A DNA stretch of 64,000 nucleotides from Chloroflexota bacterium. Its GTDB lineage: Bacteria; Chloroflexota; Anaerolineae; 4572-78; J111. Below are positions 60,408 through 64,000 of the stretch, piece after piece. The notes under the pieces were generated by a model. That model was not told the DNA's origin, did not search any database, and saw only the letters and a list, made by a program, of their open reading frames with translations. Every line of letters starts with the position of its first letter. Within the stretch, counting starts at the first letter, position 1. The translations under genes and the position numbers were made by a program. The stretch lies in NCBI GenBank assembly GCA_016860845.1, contig BOKF01000004.1:248001-312000 (forward strand). Direction: 5' to 3'.

Positions 60408-60821
60408 ATGCGTTCAAAATGTAGATCCTATTGCTTTTTACTGCTGATGACTCTACTCGCCAGCTTGACCCTCGTTCTGGCTGCCTGCGGCAGTGCGAGC
60501 GCTCCACCGTCACCCCCGGCTACCGCCGAGGCCCAGATTTCGTTAACAACGAACCCAGATCCTCCTCAAAGCGGCGACGTCGAATTGGTTGTGCAAGTCA
60601 ACGATGCCCAGGGCCAGCCGATTCCTGATGCGGATGTGTATATTTTTGCCGATCACACTGAGATGAAGGGGATGACTATGAATGGCAAAGCTTCGGCTCA
60701 GGGAGGGGGGCGTTACGCTACCACCGCGGGTTTCGCTCACGGCGGTCAGTGGAAAGTGACGGTTCAAGTTAAGAAAACGCCGCTGGATGTAGTCCAGGAG
60801 TTTAATCTGGAGTTGAAATGA
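60408..60821 (+). CDS. YtkA-like lipoprotein
   Basis: A 137-residue lipoprotein (lipobox LVLAAC) with a YtkA-like beta-sandwich (SGDVELVVQVNDAQGQPIPDADVYIFADHTEMKGMTM, then WKVTVQVKK). YtkA-type domains occur with CopC- and FixH-like proteins in copper and cytochrome operons; the His/Met-containing loop HTEMKGMTM could bind copper. It is co-transcribed with the oxidase at 59289. Confidence 0.85.
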   Translation: MRSKCRSYCFLLLMTLLASLTLVLAACGSASAPPSPPATAEAQISLTTNPDPPQSGDVELVVQVNDAQGQPIPDADVYIFADHTEMKGMTMNGKASAQGGGRYATTAGFAHGGQWKVTVQVKKTPLDVVQEFNLELK

Positions 60822-60865
60822 GCCAACGTGAGGTTTGCCTGCCACCACCCAGTCTGCCTCGGCCT

Positions 60866-62713
60866 TTATGCTAATTGCTCTTCCAGGGATTTGGTAATCT
60901 CCAGGGCAGCAGTGACATGCTCCGGTTGAACCGGCGACTGCCCCTGGGCAACGGCCAGATCACCGGCCGCACGCACTAACCCACCCAGCTCGCGTAGACG
61001 CAGGCTGAGATGACCCGGTTTACCGGCCCGGTTGGCGGCTTGAGCAATGATTGTATCCACCGCAGCCCGAGAAAAGGGAGGAATTTTGCCGTCTTTGTGG
61101 ACCTCTTGAGCTACAAATTGGGCCAAACTGGCTCGATTCTGGGGGGTGTCGGGCATAAGACTGGCAGTGACAATTTCGTAGCCATAGCCTCGTATACGGG
61201 AGCGCAGGGCCGGATGCATCTTTTGCACGTCCTCCATATTCCCAGCCAGCACCAGGACAAAATCACACGGAACCGGCACTGTCCGGACCATACTGCCACT
61301 ACTACCCGGCGAACGCCCGGTAATCGGCAACTGCTTTTCCTGGATGGCAGTCAACAACTGTTGCTGGCTCTCCATACTCAAGGTACTGACTTCGTCAATA
61401 AAGAGGACACCTCCATGGGCCAGGTGGATTGCCCCCGGCTCGACCAATTTATGGGGCGGCGCTTCCCTGCCTCCACTCTGGAAGGGATCGTGGCGGACAT
61501 CGCCCAACAACGCCCCGGCGTGAAAGCCGGTCGCATCTATAAACGGAGCGCCCTGCTCAGGAGGGTGATGAATGAGTAGTTTGGGGGTTATCCACTGCCC
61601 CACTGGGATCAGTCGAGGCCGGAGCCATAACAATCCCAACAAAATGAGGGCAAAGATAGCTGGAAAAACCAATCCCCCTTGAGTGTAGCTGAAAGCAGCG
61701 CCGGCAGTCCCCAGGCCAATAAAGAGCAGCCACCACATAAATCTAACGGTAGTTTGAGCCTGGCGCCTGGCTTGACGAATCTGCTCAATGTGGGCGGGAC
61801 CTGTCCCGGCCGGGAGGCGTTGAATCAAGGGGCTAATGGGCTGCTGAGGGTTGGGTAAAGCCAGCACATCCTCTAAAGCTTCAGCCGGTAACATTTGGGC
61901 CATGGCCGAGGCTAACATGCTTTTGCCGGTCCCGGCTTCCCCAATCATCAGGACAAAACGCCGTTGTTTGGCCGCCAGACGAATAATCTCCACCGCCTTC
62001 TCCTGACCCACGACTTGTGAGAGCAAATTGGATGGAAGCGGAATATCGGCGGTGGTGGTCCAGATTTGAGGCAAATCAGCCTGCTTAGTGACCTGCCGGG
62101 CTGTTTGAGCTGAAACGCCATTGGCGCGGACAGCGTGGTATTGCAGATAAGTATTTTCAGCCGTAGCCCAAACATTTTGCAGCTCTTGAGCCGCTTCGGG
62201 ATGGCTTTTTTTCATCTCTACGGCCAAGAGATGGCTGCCAATCGTTCGAAACGGGCCAGAGGGCGGCTGGCTGGCCGCAGTTGTAAGCAGGCGCGACATC
62301 ATTGGCAACCGGTCAGGCTCGGTGCGCGATAAAACGATTGCGCTATGTAAGATTACTTCTTTCAATTTTACGGCTGCCTCTTCACTGGAGAGGACAGCTT
62401 CATAATCCTCAAGCAACTGGGGCTGGCGGTCTAAGAGCATAGCCAGACCAAAGGCCGCGCCTTCACGAACATAACGTTCTGCATCCTGGGCCAGTTGGCA
62501 AAGCAAAGACCAGGCTTGTTCTGGGGGCAAAACTTCGGCAGCTTTTTGGGCCGCCACCCAACGCGCTTGCCAGGCTTCGTGTTGAGCCAAACCGGGTAGG
62601 TCAGCCGGGTTTTGGACCAGTTGAGCACGTAAGAGCGGCAGCAAGGCCAGGTCTACCCGCGGATTATGGGCCCGCTGGACCAAGTGTAGGACGAAGCGCT
62701 GCCATGGGTTCAT
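60866..62713 (-). CDS. LonB-like AAA+ ATPase without a protease domain
   Basis: A 615-residue protein. The N-terminal 220 residues look like HEAT-type helices ([19 protein letters not shown]). An AAA+ module follows with Walker A GEAGTGKS (about 260), two membrane helices inserted as in archaeal LonB (about 325-365), Walker B GVLFIDEV, sensor-1 LAGN and arginine-finger region RIRGYG. The protein ends after the lid domain; the S16 protease with its Ser-Lys pair is absent. It is probably a membrane ATPase that unfolds or remodels proteins. Its start overlaps the upstream gene's stop by 4 bases. Confidence 0.88.
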   Translation of the reverse strand: MNPWQRFVLHLVQRAHNPRVDLALLPLLRAQLVQNPADLPGLAQHEAWQARWVAAQKAAEVLPPEQAWSLLCQLAQDAERYVREGAAFGLAMLLDRQPQLLEDYEAVLSSEEAAVKLKEVILHSAIVLSRTEPDRLPMMSRLLTTAASQPPSGPFRTIGSHLLAVEMKKSHPEAAQELQNVWATAENTYLQYHAVRANGVSAQTARQVTKQADLPQIWTTTADIPLPSNLLSQVVGQEKAVEIIRLAAKQRRFVLMIGEAGTGKSMLASAMAQMLPAEALEDVLALPNPQQPISPLIQRLPAGTGPAHIEQIRQARRQAQTTVRFMWWLLFIGLGTAGAAFSYTQGGLVFPAIFALILLGLLWLRPRLIPVGQWITPKLLIHHPPEQGAPFIDATGFHAGALLGDVRHDPFQSGGREAPPHKLVEPGAIHLAHGGVLFIDEVSTLSMESQQQLLTAIQEKQLPITGRSPGSSGSMVRTVPVPCDFVLVLAGNMEDVQKMHPALRSRIRGYGYEIVTASLMPDTPQNRASLAQFVAQEVHKDGKIPPFSRAAVDTIIAQAANRAGKPGHLSLRLRELGGLVRAAGDLAVAQGQSPVQPEHVTAALEITKSLEEQLA

Positions 62714-63822
62714 AGCGTGGAACGTTGAGCGTTTAGAGGTGAAGGTTCCCTTCCACTTTTGCTCCGATTAAACGAGAAACGCAGCCCGACGAGAATGCCC
62801 CCAAAGGCAATCAATACCAGGTAGAGGGTCGTTTTGATTTTGACCAGCAGAGGCGGATCAATAGGCTGGACAGCTATGACTTTGGTCAGGTCTACCTTCC
62901 CGGTGGCGCTGTTCGCTTGGAGTTGGACTTCATGTTTGGCCCCATCGAAGAATTGGAAGTCGAGTTGGGTCTGGCCGGAGGGCGCGTACAGATTGGCGGC
63001 AAAGACCTGTTTTTTATCTTCGACGTGCCAAAATTTGACTGCAAAGGAGGTATTGGGAACCGGCGCACCGCGGCTGTAGGTAGCCGCAAAGTTGAGATGA
63101 CTGAGCGTACCGACCTCACCCATGCCAGGGTTCATCGTATAGGTTAAGGTCAAGTCCTTGTTAGTGGCGCTCTCGGTGAAGGGTTCGGCGCTAATGGCAT
63201 CGTGCTCACCATGTTGAGCCTGAACCGTTGAAGGCGGACTACTCAAGAGGCCAATCCCCAGCGCTATCAAAACTACGCTCATAGCAGCCATCCGCTGCGC
63301 CCTCGCTCCATTGCCGATAACGACACCGGCGACTATGCCCAAGGCCAGCAACCCCGCTACCAGAATAATCAGGTTGATAACCTCGTTGACGTTCTCACTC
63401 AAGTCAAGGTTGAGTGTATTGTGAAAAGAAGGCGCGGCCGCATCTCGCCCAGCCTCCACCTGGAAATTGTACTTGCCGCGAATAGGATAAATGTAGTCAA
63501 ACTCAAAACGGCCAGTGGGCAACGTACCCTCGTAACGTAGTAAAGTCGTATTTTCGACCACTGGAAAGTCGGTGGAGAGAATAGGGTTACTGGCGGGGGC
63601 ATCGAGGCGCAGTTTGAGAAAAGCATTCGGCACAGCCTGCCCGGTAGCATCAACAATAGTCAGGCTAGTGTGGACCAAAGTTTTATCAGGTCCAATGGTT
63701 CCAGGTAGGCTGTCGGCGGGGGCTGCCTCCAAAATGACCGATAGGTTGCTCTGCGCTTGTGCCGAAGTCCCCCCAAACAAGACCATCAACAAAACAAGGC
63801 TGGCTATTCTTTTAACTAGCAT
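62710..63822 (-). CDS. Exported membrane protein with two beta domains
   Basis: A 370-residue protein: signal peptide (about 1-24), a beta domain (about 28-130), two membrane helices (about 148-170 and 185-203), a His-containing second beta domain (about 210-320: [21 protein letters not shown]) of FixH/YtkA-like feel, and a C-terminal helix (about 328-348). The function is unknown. It lies between cbtB-like 63833 and the LonB-like gene in one operon. Confidence 0.8.
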   Translation of the reverse strand: MLVKRIASLVLLMVLFGGTSAQAQSNLSVILEAAPADSLPGTIGPDKTLVHTSLTIVDATGQAVPNAFLKLRLDAPASNPILSTDFPVVENTTLLRYEGTLPTGRFEFDYIYPIRGKYNFQVEAGRDAAAPSFHNTLNLDLSENVNEVINLIILVAGLLALGIVAGVVIGNGARAQRMAAMSVVLIALGIGLLSSPPSTVQAQHGEHDAISAEPFTESATNKDLTLTYTMNPGMGEVGTLSHLNFAATYSRGAPVPNTSFAVKFWHVEDKKQVFAANLYAPSGQTQLDFQFFDGAKHEVQLQANSATGKVDLTKVIAVQPIDPPLLVKIKTTLYLVLIAFGGILVGLRFSFNRSKSGREPSPLNAQRSTL

Positions 63823-63832
63823 GATCGTCTCC

Positions 63833-64000
63833 TCAGTGGCAGGGAATTACATACAGGCTATGCCGCAGCTCGTGAAACGAGTCGTGTAGTGGGGGATAGC
63901 TGGTAAAAAGCATAGCCCAAACCACCACCGCTACCACTGCCAGAACGACAGTTATCTGGACAAAGGTATTTAAGGTGATGCCAAAAGTTTGCGTGCTGTA
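63833..64000 (-). CDS. CbtB-like membrane subunit (partial)
   Basis: The gene runs off the right edge; 55 codons remain. One membrane helix and the CbtB ending PPLHDSFHELRHSLYVIPCH, with the family's His and terminal Cys-His. CbtB is the small partner of the CbtA cobalt transporter; the metal here could differ. CbtA is not next to it in the window. Confidence 0.75.
   Translation of the reverse strand, partial: YSTQTFGITLNTFVQITVVLAVVAVVVWAMLFTSYPPLHDSFHELRHSLYVIPCH

Noticed and set aside
1..64000. CRISPR array, prophage, integrative element ends, tRNA or rRNA genes
   Set aside because: No regularly spaced direct repeats with unique spacers, no phage genes or integrase, and no cloverleaf or rRNA segments were seen.

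Overview
The window looks like part of a Chloroflexota (Anaerolineae-type) genome. That is an inference from protein style: a GT39-like transferase fused to NHL repeats, variant Lgt, SHOCT-tailed mini membrane proteins, several TLxxC sortases and paired DUF2085 proteins, at moderately high GC. There are no rRNA or tRNA genes, no CRISPR array, no replication origin and no phage. One IS982-family insertion sequence and several decayed genes mark it as an accessory region. Its theme is handling of copper and other soft metals outside the cytoplasm, plus thiol and cytochrome chemistry.

Layout. 1-4.7 kb: response regulators, a NarL-type two-component pair, two SHOCT proteins and a lipoprotein. 5.2-11.4 kb: a Cys/His-cluster protein, csoR, copA, a two-domain multicopper oxidase, small membrane proteins and lgt. 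11.6-16.2 kb: a second NarL-type pair, membrane proteins, and a PadR repressor with its TauE/SafE target. 16.4-24 kb: a chimeric pseudogene, a DUF2933 protein, a methyltransferase, a CPD-type metal ATPase, a probable small RNA and a glycosyltransferase-NHL protein. 24.2-28 kb: a Met-rich copper protein, a histidine kinase, a broken M23 peptidase and a sortase. 28.4-34 kb (minus): a partial cytochrome c maturation operon. 34.5-40 kb: a broken cytochrome c gene, a NicO exporter, a selenoprotein candidate and a membrane ferredoxin. 40.2-46.8 kb: an HMA-membrane protein, a lipoprotein, cysteine synthase, a CuA-like cupredoxin, CcdA and DUF2085 proteins. 46.8-51.8 kb: the IS982 element, His-rich and SHOCT proteins, DUF305 and YHS. 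52-60.8 kb: a beta-propeller, two sortases, a CcdA-like protein, a DUF326 copper-storage protein, a thioredoxin-cytochrome with two in-frame UGA codons, a second multicopper oxidase and a YtkA-like lipoprotein. 60.8-64 kb (minus): a LonB-like ATPase, a membrane protein and CbtB.

The genes are tied together by shared promoter architecture. (1) Twelve promoters carry two or three 10-bp palindromes of the form GCCAnnTGGC, 14 bp apart (13 or 15 bp in parts of two arrays), then GC, a weak -35, exactly 17 bp, and TAnnnT. This geometry fits class-II activation. (2) Four promoters carry four CTTyAy repeats every 11 bp, ending 10 bp before the -10, as for an OmpR/PhoB-family regulator. (3) Eight sites match TCTTAC-N5-GTAAGA, several on a -10 box. 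(4) Two PadR-type sites sit on -10 boxes.

The most unusual content is probable selenocysteine. The thioredoxin-like protein at 58.1 kb has UGA at both positions of its CPPC motif (U-P-P-U). A protein at 37.0 kb has UGA at the second Cys of a Cys-Cys pair. Each has a SECIS-like hairpin just downstream. UGA is an ordinary stop elsewhere in the window, and no Sec machinery genes are present here.
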